This document shows positions 51,244 to 60,556 of a stretch of 64,000 nucleotides of DNA, piece after piece. Within the stretch, counting starts at the first letter, position 1; each line of letters begins with the position of its first letter. This stretch comes from Brevibacterium ihuae (GTDB taxonomy: Bacteria; Actinomycetota; Actinomycetes; Actinomycetales; Brevibacteriaceae). The translations under genes were made by a program, and so were the position numbers. The stretch is taken from positions 519,759 to 583,758 of the forward strand of contig NZ_FXWZ01000002.1 in assembly GCF_900184225.1 (NCBI RefSeq). The letters are read 5' to 3'. The notes beneath the pieces are model-generated. The model was not told where the DNA came from, made no database searches, and saw only the letters and a list, made by a program, of their open reading frames with translations.

Positions 51244-54003
51244 GTGGTCAAGAAGAGCAGCGGACCGATTCTCAACGGTCTCCCGAGCCACGTTCCCGAC
51301 ATCGACCCCGAAGAGACCCAGGAATGGCTCGACTCCCTCGACGCCCTCGTCGACGACGGTGGGCGGACCCGCGCCCGCTACGTCATGCTCCGCCTCATCC
51401 AGCGTGCCCGCCAGCAGAGCCTCGGCGTCCCCAGCCTCACCGCCACGGACTACGTCAACACCATCGGCCCGGACGACGAGCCCTGGTTCCCCGGTGACGA
51501 GGACGTCGAGCGCCGCTTCCGCCGCTGGATCCGCTGGAACGCGGCCGTCATGGTGCACCGTGCGCAGCGCCCCGGCATCGAGGTCGGGGGCCACATCTCG
51601 ACCTATGCCTCGGCGGCGACGCTGTACGAGGTCGGCCTCAACCACTTCTTCCGCGGCAAGGACCACCCCGGCGGCGGCGACCACATCTTCTACCAGGGCC
51701 ACGCCTCCCCCGGCATGTACGCCCGCGCGTACCTCGAGGGTCGGCTGAGCGAGGACCAGCTCGACGGCTTCCGCCAGCAGGTGTCCCACCACGTCGACGG
51801 CCGTCCCGGCGGCATCCCGTCCTACCCCCACCCGCGGCACATGCCCGCGTTCTGGGAGCACCCCACGGTGTCCATGGGGCTGGGCCCGATGAACGCGATC
51901 GCCCAGGCGCAGTTCGACAAGTACCTCCACAACCGCGGGATCAAGGACACCTCGCAGCAGCACACGTGGGCGTTCCTCGGCGACGGCGAGATGGACGAGC
52001 CGGAGAGCCGAGGCATGCTCCAGACCGCGGCCTACGAGGAGCTCGACAACCTCACCTTCGTCGTCAACTGCAACCTCCAGCGCCTCGACGGACCGGTGCG
52101 CGGCAACGGCAAGATCATCCAAGAGCTCGAGGCGTTCTTCCGCGGCGCCGGCTGGAACGTCATCAAGGTCATCTGGGGTCGCGAATGGGACGCCCTGCTC
52201 GCCCGCGACCGCGACGGCGCCCTCGTCAACCTCATGAACGCCACTCCCGACGGCGACTATCAGACGTACAAGGGCGAGTCCGGCGGGTTCGTCCGCGACA
52301 ACTTCTTCGGTCGCGATCCCCGCACCAAGGCGATGGTCGAGGACTACACCGATGACCAGATCTGGCAGCTCAAGCGCGGCGGCCACGACTACCGCAAGGT
52401 GTTCGCCGCCTACCAGCAGGCGATGAACCACACGGGTCAGCCGACCGCGATCCTCGTCAAGACGGTCAAGGGCTACTCGCTCGGACCCCACTTCGAGGCG
52501 CGCAATGCGACCCACCAGATGAAGAAGATGGCGCTCGACGACCTCAAGATGGCCCGCGACCACTTCTCCATCCCGATCTCGGACAAAGCCCTCGAGGAGA
52601 ACCCCAAGCTCCCGCCGTACTACCATCCCGGCGAGGATGCTCCGGAGATCAAGTACCTCCTCGATCGCCGGCATGAGCTCGGCGGGTTCACCCCCGAGCG
52701 CCGCTCGAAGTACGTCGACCTGGCACTGCCCGGCGACAAGGAGTTCGCGGGCGCGAAGAAGGGGTCGGGCAAGCAGGAGATCGCCACCACGATGGCGTTC
52801 GTCCGCATCCTCAAGGACCTCATGCGGCACAAGGAATGGGGCCCGCGGGTGGTGCCGATCATCCCCGACGAGGCGCGCACCTTCGGCATGGACTCGTTCT
52901 TCCCGGCGGCCAAGATCTACAACCCGCACGGCCAGAACTACGTGTCCGTCGACCGCGATCTGTTCCTCGCCTACAAGGAGGCGACCGACGGCCAGCTCCT
53001 CCACATGGGGATCAACGAGGCCGGGTCGACCGCGGCGCTCACCGCCGTCGGCACCTCGTACGCGACGCACGGCGAGCCGATGATCCCGTTCTACATCTTC
53101 TACTCGATGTTCGGCTTCCAGCGCTCCGGCGATGCGTTCTGGGCCGCGTGCGACCAGATGGCGCGCGGGTTCATCCTCGGCGCGACCGCGGGCCGCACGA
53201 CGCTCGTCGCCGAGGGCCTGCAGCACGGCGACGGGCACTCGCACGTCCTGTCCTCGACGTACCCGTCGATCATCTCCTACGACCCCGCCTACGCCTACGA
53301 GATCGGGCACATCGTGCGCGACGGCATCGAGCGGATGTACGGCGAGGACGACGGTCGCGACCCCAACGTCATGTACTACATCACCATGTACAACGAGCCC
53401 ATGGTCCAGCCGCCCGAGCCCGAGGACCTCGATGTCGACGGCGTGCTCAAGGGACTGTACAAGCTCGAGGACGGACCGGAGACCGACGGCCCGAAGGTCC
53501 AGCTCCTCGCGTCCGGCGTCGCGATCCCGTGGATCCGCGAGGCCCAGCGACTCCTCGCGGCGGACTGGGGGGTGAGCGCCGACATCTGGTCGGTGACCTC
53601 GTGGCAGGAGCTGCGTCGCGACGGGCTCGCATGCGACGACGAGCGCCTCCTCGATCCCGCTGCGGAGAAGCGGATCCCCTACGTCACCGCGCGGCTCGCC
53701 GAGGCGCCCGGACCGGTCATCGCGACGAGCGACTACACCCGGACGGTGCCGGACATGATCCGCCAGTACGTGCCGAACCACTTCACCTCCCTCGGTGCGG
53801 ACGGCTACGCGATCTCCGACACCCGGCCCGCCGCCAGGCGCCACTTCCTCATCGACGGCCCCTCGGTCGCGGTGCAGGCGCTCATCAGCCTGGCCGACCT
53901 CGGGGAGATCGATCCCGGCGTCGCGGCCGAGGCGTCGAAGAAGTACCAGCTCGACGACCCGCGGGCCGGCGCCACCGGGTCGACCGAGGGCGCCAGCGCC
54001 TGA
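51244..54003 (+). CDS. aceE: pyruvate dehydrogenase E1 component, homodimeric type
   Basis: A 919-residue thiamine diphosphate enzyme that decarboxylates pyruvate and acetylates the lipoyl E2. The cofactor motif [10 protein letters not shown] begins at 246 and ends [14 protein letters not shown]. The N-terminal substrate region [17 protein letters not shown], the second-domain [13 protein letters not shown] and SPSYIS-like [12 protein letters not shown] are present. The GTG start yields [12 protein letters not shown]. It has its own promoter region (51000-51240) and a strong terminator. Confidence 0.97.
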   Translation: MVKKSSGPILNGLPSHVPDIDPEETQEWLDSLDALVDDGGRTRARYVMLRLIQRARQQSLGVPSLTATDYVNTIGPDDEPWFPGDEDVERRFRRWIRWNAAVMVHRAQRPGIEVGGHISTYASAATLYEVGLNHFFRGKDHPGGGDHIFYQGHASPGMYARAYLEGRLSEDQLDGFRQQVSHHVDGRPGGIPSYPHPRHMPAFWEHPTVSMGLGPMNAIAQAQFDKYLHNRGIKDTSQQHTWAFLGDGEMDEPESRGMLQTAAYEELDNLTFVVNCNLQRLDGPVRGNGKIIQELEAFFRGAGWNVIKVIWGREWDALLARDRDGALVNLMNATPDGDYQTYKGESGGFVRDNFFGRDPRTKAMVEDYTDDQIWQLKRGGHDYRKVFAAYQQAMNHTGQPTAILVKTVKGYSLGPHFEARNATHQMKKMALDDLKMARDHFSIPISDKALEENPKLPPYYHPGEDAPEIKYLLDRRHELGGFTPERRSKYVDLALPGDKEFAGAKKGSGKQEIATTMAFVRILKDLMRHKEWGPRVVPIIPDEARTFGMDSFFPAAKIYNPHGQNYVSVDRDLFLAYKEATDGQLLHMGINEAGSTAALTAVGTSYATHGEPMIPFYIFYSMFGFQRSGDAFWAACDQMARGFILGATAGRTTLVAEGLQHGDGHSHVLSSTYPSIISYDPAYAYEIGHIVRDGIERMYGEDDGRDPNVMYYITMYNEPMVQPPEPEDLDVDGVLKGLYKLEDGPETDGPKVQLLASGVAIPWIREAQRLLAADWGVSADIWSVTSWQELRRDGLACDDERLLDPAAEKRIPYVTARLAEAPGPVIATSDYTRTVPDMIRQYVPNHFTSLGADGYAISDTRPAARRHFLIDGPSVAVQALISLADLGEIDPGVAAEASKKYQLDDPRAGATGSTEGASA

Positions 54004-54064
54004 TCGGAGCCGAGCGCACTCGGCCCGGCGGCAGGGCCGCACCCGGCCGCAACGAGCACCCCGG

Positions 54065-54094
54065 AGCGGGGCGCGGAGCGATCCGCGCCCCGCT
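54065..54094 (+). terminator. aceE terminator
   Basis: A perfect 13-bp stem (AGCGGGGCGCGGA and complement) with loop GCGA, followed by TTTG, 60 bp after the aceE stop. Confidence 0.85.
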
Positions 54095-54143
54095 TTGTGG
54101 ACAGAACACAATCCAGGAGCGCTTTCGGGGCTAGAGTGGTGCC

Positions 54144-55361
54144 ATGCCGACAACCGCCGATGCCCAGACCGCAGCGATCCGGGGGCGCGCGGAGACGAGC
54201 CGCCGGCTCAAGGCCGGGCAGGCAGTGCTCTCCAAGCTCACCCTCCAGCGCATCGAGGCGCAGCTGCCGTGGTACCGGGCGATGTCCTCCGCCGACCGCG
54301 GCTGGGTCGTCGTCCTCGCGAACTCCGGCATCTCCTCCTTCATCGAGTGGTACCGCAAGCCGCAGACCCCGCTGCGGGTCGTCGGCGACATCTTCAAGTC
54401 CGCGCCGCGCGAGCTCGTCCGCTCGGTCTCCCTCCAGCAGACCCTCCAGCTCCTCCGGGTCGTCGTCCAGGTCGTCGAGGAGCGGGTCACCGAGCTCGCC
54501 CGGCCGTCGGAGCAGTCGGAGCTCAAGGAGGCCGTCCTCATCTACTCCCGCGAGATCGCCTTCGCCGCTGCGGACGTCTACGCCCGCGCCGCCGAGGCCC
54601 GCGGCAGCTGGGACGCACGCCTCGAGGCGATGGTCATCGACGCGCTCGTCCGCGGCGACTCCGTCGACGAGCTCGCCAGCCGCACGGCCGCCTTCGGCTG
54701 GCGCTCGGAGGGTGCGGTGCACGTGCTCGTCGGGCGCGCACCGAAGCGCAGCGTCCACAAGAGCCTCGACGAGATCCGCCGCGCCGCCCAGAAATGGGCC
54801 GAGGACGCGCTGCTCGGCGTCCACGACGACCGGCTGCTCATCGTACTCGGCGGCGTCGCCGACATCGACCAGGCCGCCGCCGCGCTCGCCCACTACTTCG
54901 GCCCGTCCGACGTCATCATCGGGCCCCGGGTCGGCTCGCTCGCCGAGGCGAGCACCTCGGCCTCGGCCGCCGTCTGGGCGCTGCGCACCGCCGCCGCCCG
55001 GCCCGCGACCCCGCGTCCCGTGCACGCCGCCGACCTCCTTCCCGAGCGTGCCGTCGCCGGCGACCGGAGCGCCGTCGCCGAACTCATCACCCGCTACTAC
55101 GAACCGCTCGGCGCCGGTGCGGGCCAGCTCCACGACACCGTCGCCGCCTATCTCGAGTTCGGCGGGTCGCTCGAGACGACCGCCCGGGCCCTCCACGTCC
55201 ACCCCAACACCGTGCGCTACCGCCTGCGCAAGATCACCGGCCTCATCGGCCTCGATCCGACCGAGGCGCGCGCCGGTTTCGTCGTCCGGATCGCGTTGGT
55301 GTACGGCCGACTGTCCGAGGCCGGGCAATTGTCGAACGGCCACAAATCCGCTGTTCCCTGA
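54144..55361 (+). CDS. PucR/CdaR-type regulator of fatty-acid synthesis (FasR-like)
   Basis: A 405-residue regulator. The N-terminal half lacks an enzyme motif, and the C-terminal PucR-type HTH reads ARALHVHPNTVRYRLRKITGLIGLDP. Its place directly before fabD matches SCO2386 (FasR) of Streptomyces coelicolor, an activator of the fabD-fabH-acpP-fabF operon, and Rv2242 in mycobacteria. It ends 52 bp before fabD, so it is probably part of, or directly regulates, the fab operon. The name fasR is inferred from position and architecture. Confidence 0.85.
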   Translation: MPTTADAQTAAIRGRAETSRRLKAGQAVLSKLTLQRIEAQLPWYRAMSSADRGWVVVLANSGISSFIEWYRKPQTPLRVVGDIFKSAPRELVRSVSLQQTLQLLRVVVQVVEERVTELARPSEQSELKEAVLIYSREIAFAAADVYARAAEARGSWDARLEAMVIDALVRGDSVDELASRTAAFGWRSEGAVHVLVGRAPKRSVHKSLDEIRRAAQKWAEDALLGVHDDRLLIVLGGVADIDQAAAALAHYFGPSDVIIGPRVGSLAEASTSASAAVWALRTAAARPATPRPVHAADLLPERAVAGDRSAVAELITRYYEPLGAGAGQLHDTVAAYLEFGGSLETTARALHVHPNTVRYRLRKITGLIGLDPTEARAGFVVRIALVYGRLSEAGQLSNGHKSAVP

Positions 55362-55413
55362 CGTGCTCTGACCTAAGTTGAACCAGTACGCCGACCGAGA
55401 GGAAGTCTCACCA

Positions 55414-56334
55414 GTGCTCGTCATCGCATGCCCGGGCCAGGGCGCCCAGAAGTCCGGATTCCTCACCTCGTGGCTCGAGCTCCCCGGCTTCGCCGAATCG
55501 ATCGAACAGCTGTCGAACGCCTCCGGCATCGACCTCAGGCTCCACGGCACGGAGTCCGACGACGCGACGATCAAGGACACCGCGCTCGCTCAGCCGCTGC
55601 TCGTCGCCAGTGCGATCGCTGCGTACCGCGAGCTCGTGCGCGACCTCCCGACGCCCCAGGTCGTCGCCGGCCACTCGGTGGGCGAGATCGCGGCCGCGCA
55701 CATCGCCGGCATCCTCGACGCGGACGCCGCGATGGAGTTCGTGCGTGTCCGCGCCACCGGGATGGCGGAGGCCTCGGCCGCCGCACCCACCGGGATGGCA
55801 GCGGTCGTCGGCGGGGATCCCGCAGAGGTGACCGCTGCGATCGAGTCCGCCGGTCTCGCCCCGGCGAACGTCAACGGCGGTGGACAGACCGTGGCCGCCG
55901 GATCCCTCGAGGCCATCGACGCCCTCGTCGAGAACGCCCCCGAGCGCGCCCGCGTCATTCCGCTGCCCGTCGCCGGCGCCTTCCACACCGACTACATGGC
56001 CCCCGCCCAGGAACCGCTGCGGACGCTCGCGAGCTCCCTCGCGCCCGCCGATCCGCAGATCGCGATCCTCACCAACGCCGACGGGCGGCAGGTGGATTCC
56101 GGCGCCGAGTACCTCGAGCTGCTCGTCGCCCAGGTCACCAGCCCCGTGCGCTGGGACCTGTGCCAGCAGCGGCTCGTCGACATGGGCGTCACCGGGCTCA
56201 TCGAGCTCGTGCCCGGCGGCACCCTCACCGGGCTCGCCAAGCGCTCGATGAAGGGCGTCGAGACGCTCGCCCTCAAGTCGGCGGACGACCTCGAGGCCGC
56301 CCGCACTTTCGCGCAGAACCACGCCCAGGCGTGA
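55414..56334 (+). CDS. fabD: malonyl-CoA:ACP S-malonyltransferase
   Basis: A 306-residue enzyme that loads malonate on ACP for type II fatty-acid synthesis. The start is the GTG 8 nt after GAGAGGAAG, giving VLVIACPGQGAQKSG; the longer frame from a TTG at 55378 is unlikely. Catalytic Ser88 lies in AGHSVGEIAAAH, with the partner His in PLPVAGAFHTDYM and the oxyanion GQGAQ. It is the first enzyme gene of the fab operon. Confidence 0.94.
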   Translation: MLVIACPGQGAQKSGFLTSWLELPGFAESIEQLSNASGIDLRLHGTESDDATIKDTALAQPLLVASAIAAYRELVRDLPTPQVVAGHSVGEIAAAHIAGILDADAAMEFVRVRATGMAEASAAAPTGMAAVVGGDPAEVTAAIESAGLAPANVNGGGQTVAAGSLEAIDALVENAPERARVIPLPVAGAFHTDYMAPAQEPLRTLASSLAPADPQIAILTNADGRQVDSGAEYLELLVAQVTSPVRWDLCQQRLVDMGVTGLIELVPGGTLTGLAKRSMKGVETLALKSADDLEAARTFAQNHAQA

Positions 56335-56351
56335 ACCCAGGAGGAAGAGAC

Positions 56352-57353
56352 ATGCCCACACTGCAGACGCCCGCGGCCGGACGCTTCGCCCGGATCTCCG
56401 GGATCGGCGGCTATCGCGCCGAGCACGTCGTGCCCAACGAGGACCTCGTCGGCCCGATCGACTCCTCCGACGAGTGGATCCGCCAGCGCACCGGGATCGT
56501 CACGCGGCACCGCGCCGGGAAAGACGTCGGGGTGCTCGAGATGTGCGAGGAGGCCGCGGTCGAAGCGATCGCCAACGCCGGCCTCAAGCCCGAGGACATC
56601 GGCGGCGTGCTCGTCGCGACGGTGACCTTCGGCATCCCGACCCCGTCCGCCGCCGCCGCGCTCACCACCCGCCTGGGCACCGGCCCGGTGCCCGCCTGGG
56701 ACATCTCGGCCGCCTGCGCCGGCTACTGCTACGGCATCGCGCAGGCCGACGGCCTCGTCCGCTCCGGCACGCTCGACAACATCCTCGTCATCGGGGTCGA
56801 GAAGCTCTCCGACTTCATCGATCCGACCGACCGGTCGATCTCCTTCCTGCTCGGCGACGGCGCCGGCGCGGTGGTCGTGTCCTCCTCCGACACGCCCGGC
56901 ATCGCGCAGAGCGTGTGGGGCTCGAAGGGCGAGAACTGGGAGACGATCCGGATGACGAACTCGTTCCTCGACCTCAAGGACGACCGCGAGACCCCGTTCC
57001 CCACCCTGCGCCAGGACGGCCCGAGCGTCTTCCGCTGGGCGGTCTGGGACATGGCCGAGGTCGCCAAGGAGGCGCTCGCCGCCGCCGGCATCGAAGCGAG
57101 CGACCTCGCCGCGTTCATCCCCCACCAGGCGAACATGCGGATCATCGACGAGCTTGCGAAGCAGCTCAAGCTGCCCGACACCGTGACGATCGCGCGCGAC
57201 ATCGCCGACAACGGCAACACCTCCGCAGCATCGATCCCGCTCGCCACCGAGCGGCTGCTCCGCGAGAACCCCGAGCTCCACGGAGGACTCGCGCTGCAGA
57301 TCGGATTCGGCGCCGGACTCGTCTACGCCGCGCAGGTCGTCGTCCTCCCCTGA
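56352..57353 (+). CDS. fabH: beta-ketoacyl-ACP synthase III
   Basis: A 333-residue condensing enzyme that starts chains by joining acyl-CoA to malonyl-ACP. The triad is Cys122 (SAACAGYCYG), His258 (PHQAN) and Asn289 (GNTSAAS). The ATG follows AGGAAGAG and lies 17 bp after the fabD stop. In actinobacteria this enzyme usually takes branched primers and so sets iso/anteiso chain types. Confidence 0.95.
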   Translation: MPTLQTPAAGRFARISGIGGYRAEHVVPNEDLVGPIDSSDEWIRQRTGIVTRHRAGKDVGVLEMCEEAAVEAIANAGLKPEDIGGVLVATVTFGIPTPSAAAALTTRLGTGPVPAWDISAACAGYCYGIAQADGLVRSGTLDNILVIGVEKLSDFIDPTDRSISFLLGDGAGAVVVSSSDTPGIAQSVWGSKGENWETIRMTNSFLDLKDDRETPFPTLRQDGPSVFRWAVWDMAEVAKEALAAAGIEASDLAAFIPHQANMRIIDELAKQLKLPDTVTIARDIADNGNTSAASIPLATERLLRENPELHGGLALQIGFGAGLVYAAQVVVLP

Positions 57354-57514
57354 ACCGGAACACCGTCCGCCCACCGGCGAGGCGGCGACGCACCTCGGCC
57401 CGGCAGGGTCGATGTCGTAGGATTCTGACGGGACACTCGTCGAATCACGTTCCACGCGAAATCCGCTCTGTCCTGCCGGACAGACGGGCCACATTGAGAA
57501 AGAAGGATAGGAAA

Positions 57515-57766
57515 ATGGCACACACCGAAGCCGAAGTCCTCTCGGGACTCGCCGAAATCGTCAATGAGGAGACCGGACTGGCTCCTGAGGCCGTCGAGCC
57601 GAGCAAGTCCTTCACCGACGACCTCGACATCGACTCGATCTCGATGATGACGATCGTCGTCAACGCGGAGAAGAAGTTCGGCGTGAAGATCCCGGACGAC
57701 GACGTCAAGGACCTCGTCACCGTCCAGGACGCCGTGGACTACATCGTCAAGGCCCAGCAGGCCTGA
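57515..57766 (+). CDS. acpP: acyl carrier protein
   Basis: An 83-residue acidic four-helix carrier. Ser41 in DLDIDSISM receives the phosphopantetheine arm. AAGAAGGA lies 8-10 bp before the ATG. It is separated from fabH by 161 bp, which may hold an extra promoter, and from fabF by a GC hairpin. Confidence 0.96.
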   Translation: MAHTEAEVLSGLAEIVNEETGLAPEAVEPSKSFTDDLDIDSISMMTIVVNAEKKFGVKIPDDDVKDLVTVQDAVDYIVKAQQA

Positions 57767-57776
57767 CGCCCCCGTC

Positions 57777-57811
57777 GCGGGGCGGCCGGTCCCCCGGTCC
57801 GTCCGCCCCGC
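57777..57811 (+). terminator. hairpin between acpP and fabF, possible attenuator
   Basis: GCGGGGCGG pairs with CCGCCCCGC around a 17-nt loop, 10 bp after the acpP stop. No T-run follows. It could partly terminate or stabilise the acpP mRNA, giving more ACP than FabF. Confidence 0.5.
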
Positions 57812-57846
57812 GCCACCGCTCAACCGATTCGACGAGGTTTCACACC

Positions 57847-59088
57847 ATGACATCCACAGTTGTCGTCACCGGACTCGGTGCCGTCACCCCCATCGGCACC
57901 GGTGCGGATGCCACGTGGCGCGCGGCGCTCGCCGGTACCTCGGGTGCACGTACCCTCACCAACGACTGGGCCGAGAAGTACGACATCCCCGTCGACTTCG
58001 CCGCCTCGGTCGACCCCTCGGTCATCGAGGAGAACCTCACGCGCGTCGAGGCCAAGCGCCTCGACCCCAACAGCCGCTTCGCCCTGATCTCCGCCCGGGA
58101 GGCGTGGCAGGACGCCGGCGCCCCCGAGGTCGAGCCCGAGCGGCTCGCCGTGTCCTGGGGCACCGGGATCGGCGGCGCCTGGACCCTGCTCAACGCCTGG
58201 GACACGCTGCGCGAGGAGGGCTCGCGCCGCGTCATGCCGCTCACCGTGCCCATGCTCATGCCCAACGGGCCCGCTGCCGCGGTCGGGATGGAGTTCTCCG
58301 CCCGCGCCGCCGTGCAGACGATCGTGTCAGCCTGCGCGTCCTCCACGGAGAGCATCGGACACGCCTTCGACCAGCTGCGCTCCGGCAAGGCCGACGTCGT
58401 CATCGCCGGCGGCTCCGAGGCCGCGATCCTGCCCGTCACGCTGTCCGCCTTCTCCTCGATGCGCGCCCTGTCGCGCCGCACCGACTCGCCGGAGACCGCT
58501 TCGCGCCCCTACGACATCGACCGCGACGGCTTCGTCATGGGCGAGGGCGCCGGTACGCTCGTGCTCGAGCTCGAAGAGCACGCGAAGGCCCGCGGCGCGA
58601 AGATCTACGCGGAGATCGGCGGCTGGGGAATCTCGAACGACGCGTACCACATCACCGCCGGCGAGCCCGAGGGCAGGGGCTCGATCCTCGCCATGCGCCA
58701 GGCCCTCGAGACCGCAGGCCTGCAGCCGGCCGACATCCGCCACATCAATGCGCACGCCACGTCCACCCCGGTGGGCGATGTGCCCGAATCGGTGGCGATC
58801 AACGCCCTGCTCGGCTCGCATGCCTCCGACGCCATGGTGTCGGCGACGAAGTCGATGATGGGCCACCTGCTCGGCGGGGCCGGCGCGGTCGAGGCCGTGC
58901 TCACCGTGCTCGCCGTGCAGAACCGCACCGCTCCCCCGACGATCAACATCGAACAGGTCGATCCGCAGATCGAGCTGACGATCGCGCGCGACACCCCGGA
59001 GGAGCTCCCGGCCGGCGAGATCGCCGCGCTGACGAACTCGTTCGGGTTCGGCGGTCACAACGCCGTCGTCGCCGTCAAGAGCGTCTGA
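57847..59088 (+). CDS. fabF: beta-ketoacyl-ACP synthase II
   Basis: A 413-residue elongating condensing enzyme. The triad Cys163 (SACASSTES), His303 (NAHATSTP) and His340 (MGHLLGG) is complete, and GFGGHNA closes the C-terminus. It is the last gene of the fab operon and ends at a strong terminator. Confidence 0.96.
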   Translation: MTSTVVVTGLGAVTPIGTGADATWRAALAGTSGARTLTNDWAEKYDIPVDFAASVDPSVIEENLTRVEAKRLDPNSRFALISAREAWQDAGAPEVEPERLAVSWGTGIGGAWTLLNAWDTLREEGSRRVMPLTVPMLMPNGPAAAVGMEFSARAAVQTIVSACASSTESIGHAFDQLRSGKADVVIAGGSEAAILPVTLSAFSSMRALSRRTDSPETASRPYDIDRDGFVMGEGAGTLVLELEEHAKARGAKIYAEIGGWGISNDAYHITAGEPEGRGSILAMRQALETAGLQPADIRHINAHATSTPVGDVPESVAINALLGSHASDAMVSATKSMMGHLLGGAGAVEAVLTVLAVQNRTAPPTINIEQVDPQIELTIARDTPEELPAGEIAALTNSFGFGGHNAVVAVKSV

Positions 59089-59104
59089 CCGCTCCCGGGT
59101 GCGC

Positions 59105-59151
59105 CGAACGGCCGCCTGTCCGCAGCAGGTCTGCGGGCAGGCGGCCGTTCG
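59105..59151 (+). terminator. fab operon terminator
   Basis: CGAACGGCCGCCTG pairs perfectly with CAGGCGGCCGTTCG, and an inner GTCCGCAG/CTGCGGG extends the stem. It lies 17 bp after the fabF stop, and the facing gene starts on the other strand. Confidence 0.85.
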
Positions 59152-59236
59152 CATGGAGGGAGGCAGGGGCACCGGTGACAGGCATCGGGGTGCCGGGGCG
59201 CACCGCAGGCAGGGCGGCGCAGGTGGTGGAACGGGT

Positions 59237-59734
59237 TCAGCCGACCTTGGTGAGCCAGCGCACAGGGGCGCCCTCACCGGCGTGGCGGAAGGGCTCGAGC
59301 TCGTCGTCCCAGGCCTGACCGAGCGCCTTCTCCATCGCACCGGCGATGTCCTCGCCGTGCTCGGCCGCACGGACGAGCACCGAGCGGATGATGTCCTCGG
59401 GCACGACGATGTTGCCGAACGCGTCGGTGGTGGCGTGGTAGATGCCGAGCGAGGGGGTGTGGCTCCAGCGGCCGCCGTCGATCCCGGCCGAGGGCTCCTC
59501 GGTGACCTCGTAGCGCACGCCGTCCCAGCCGCGCAGGGCCGAGGCGATGCGCGCGCCGGAGCCGCCGGGCGCCTTCCAGCAGATCTCCGCCCGGAACATC
59601 CCGGGGGCGGCCGGCTGGGGCGACCAGTCGAACTTCGCCTGCGCGCCGATCGCCCCGCCCGCTGCCCACTCGATGTGGGGGCACAGCGCGCGAGGTGCCG
59701 AGTGGACGAAGAGTACGCCCTGCGTCATATCCAT
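59237..59734 (-). CDS. DUF3145 family protein
   Basis: A 165-residue soluble protein with the family blocks GVLFVHSAPRALCPHIEWA, FRAEICWKAPGG, GWDGVRYEVTEEPS and the C-terminal AWDDELEPFRHAGEGAPVRWL. AGGAGG lies 5-6 bp before the chosen ATG (MDMTQGV); the longer frame lacks such a site. The family is restricted to actinobacteria and its function is unknown. Confidence 0.9.
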   Translation of the reverse strand: MDMTQGVLFVHSAPRALCPHIEWAAGGAIGAQAKFDWSPQPAAPGMFRAEICWKAPGGSGARIASALRGWDGVRYEVTEEPSAGIDGGRWSHTPSLGIYHATTDAFGNIVVPEDIIRSVLVRAAEHGEDIAGAMEKALGQAWDDELEPFRHAGEGAPVRWLTKVG

Positions 59735-59848
59735 GTCTGCCTCCTGCTTCTCGGATACGTCTTCCCCTACGATCCGAGTCATGCGGAGGTCTGCGGTCAT
59801 TGTATGGCATGGTCAGCCGGTGTGCCAGCACCCGCGCCGGGCGCCCTC

Positions 59849-60496
59849 TCAGGCGCGCGGGCGCCCCGGACGCGGCGGCGGACCGAGGATGCGGCCGGAC
59901 GCCCAGACGAGCACGATGCTCATCTGCACGAAGCCGGCGACGATCGCCGCCGCGGCCGGCCACGGCGGTCCGGCGACGATCCCGGCGACCACGCCGAGGA
60001 CGCCGATGAGGGCGACCCCGATGCCGAGCGGGATGATCATCCGGGTCGAGAACGCCCACGCGTAGGGGATGAAGTGGGCTCCGACGAACGCGGCGTTGAT
60101 CGCCGGCCGGAGGAACTCCATGCCGGCGGCATCGGCCGCGCCGCCGGCGATCCGGACCCCGACGATCATGAACACGATCCCGGCGAGCCAGATCGCGATC
60201 GCCGACCAGTGCATCCGCTCCGGTCCCCCGAGAGCGGCGGGCCGGAGGAACAACTGGAGCACACAGGCCACCGCGAGGAGGATCGCGACAGCGCGGAGCA
60301 CCCAGCCCCAGGAGAGGTCGAGCTCGGCGAGCCCGGCGTTGACGAAGACGATTCCGCCGATGACGGGGGCGAGGACGCCGAAGCGGCGCGGATCCGTCCG
60401 CGACCGCCCCTCGCGCACGCGGGTGCGCTGCGGTTCGGGAATGCCGGCGACCCAGCGGGGCTCTGCGTCGGGGATCTGGGGATCCGTCCGTGTCAC
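59849..60496 (-). CDS. multi-pass membrane protein, unknown
   Basis: A 215-residue protein. A charged N-terminus (about 1-40) is followed by six hydrophobic segments (about 43-58, 64-82, 97-114, 127-148, 150-170 and 174-198) and a Pro/Arg tail. The GTG start has AAGGAGAAG upstream. No family recognised. It starts 60 bp after the acyl-CoA synthetase pseudogene on the same strand and may be co-transcribed with it. Confidence 0.7.
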   Translation of the reverse strand: MTRTDPQIPDAEPRWVAGIPEPQRTRVREGRSRTDPRRFGVLAPVIGGIVFVNAGLAELDLSWGWVLRAVAILLAVACVLQLFLRPAALGGPERMHWSAIAIWLAGIVFMIVGVRIAGGAADAAGMEFLRPAINAAFVGAHFIPYAWAFSTRMIIPLGIGVALIGVLGVVAGIVAGPPWPAAAAIVAGFVQMSIVLVWASGRILGPPPRPGRPRA

Positions 60497-60556
60497 CGTT
60501 CTTCTCCTTCGGTGGTCGGGTGGGGAGTGACAGCACTCGGTGGTGGGTGGGGAGTA

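Noticed and set aside
51103..54153. 1016-codon open frame antisense to aceE
   Set aside because: A stop-free shadow caused by the GC-rich third positions of aceE; no conserved motif.
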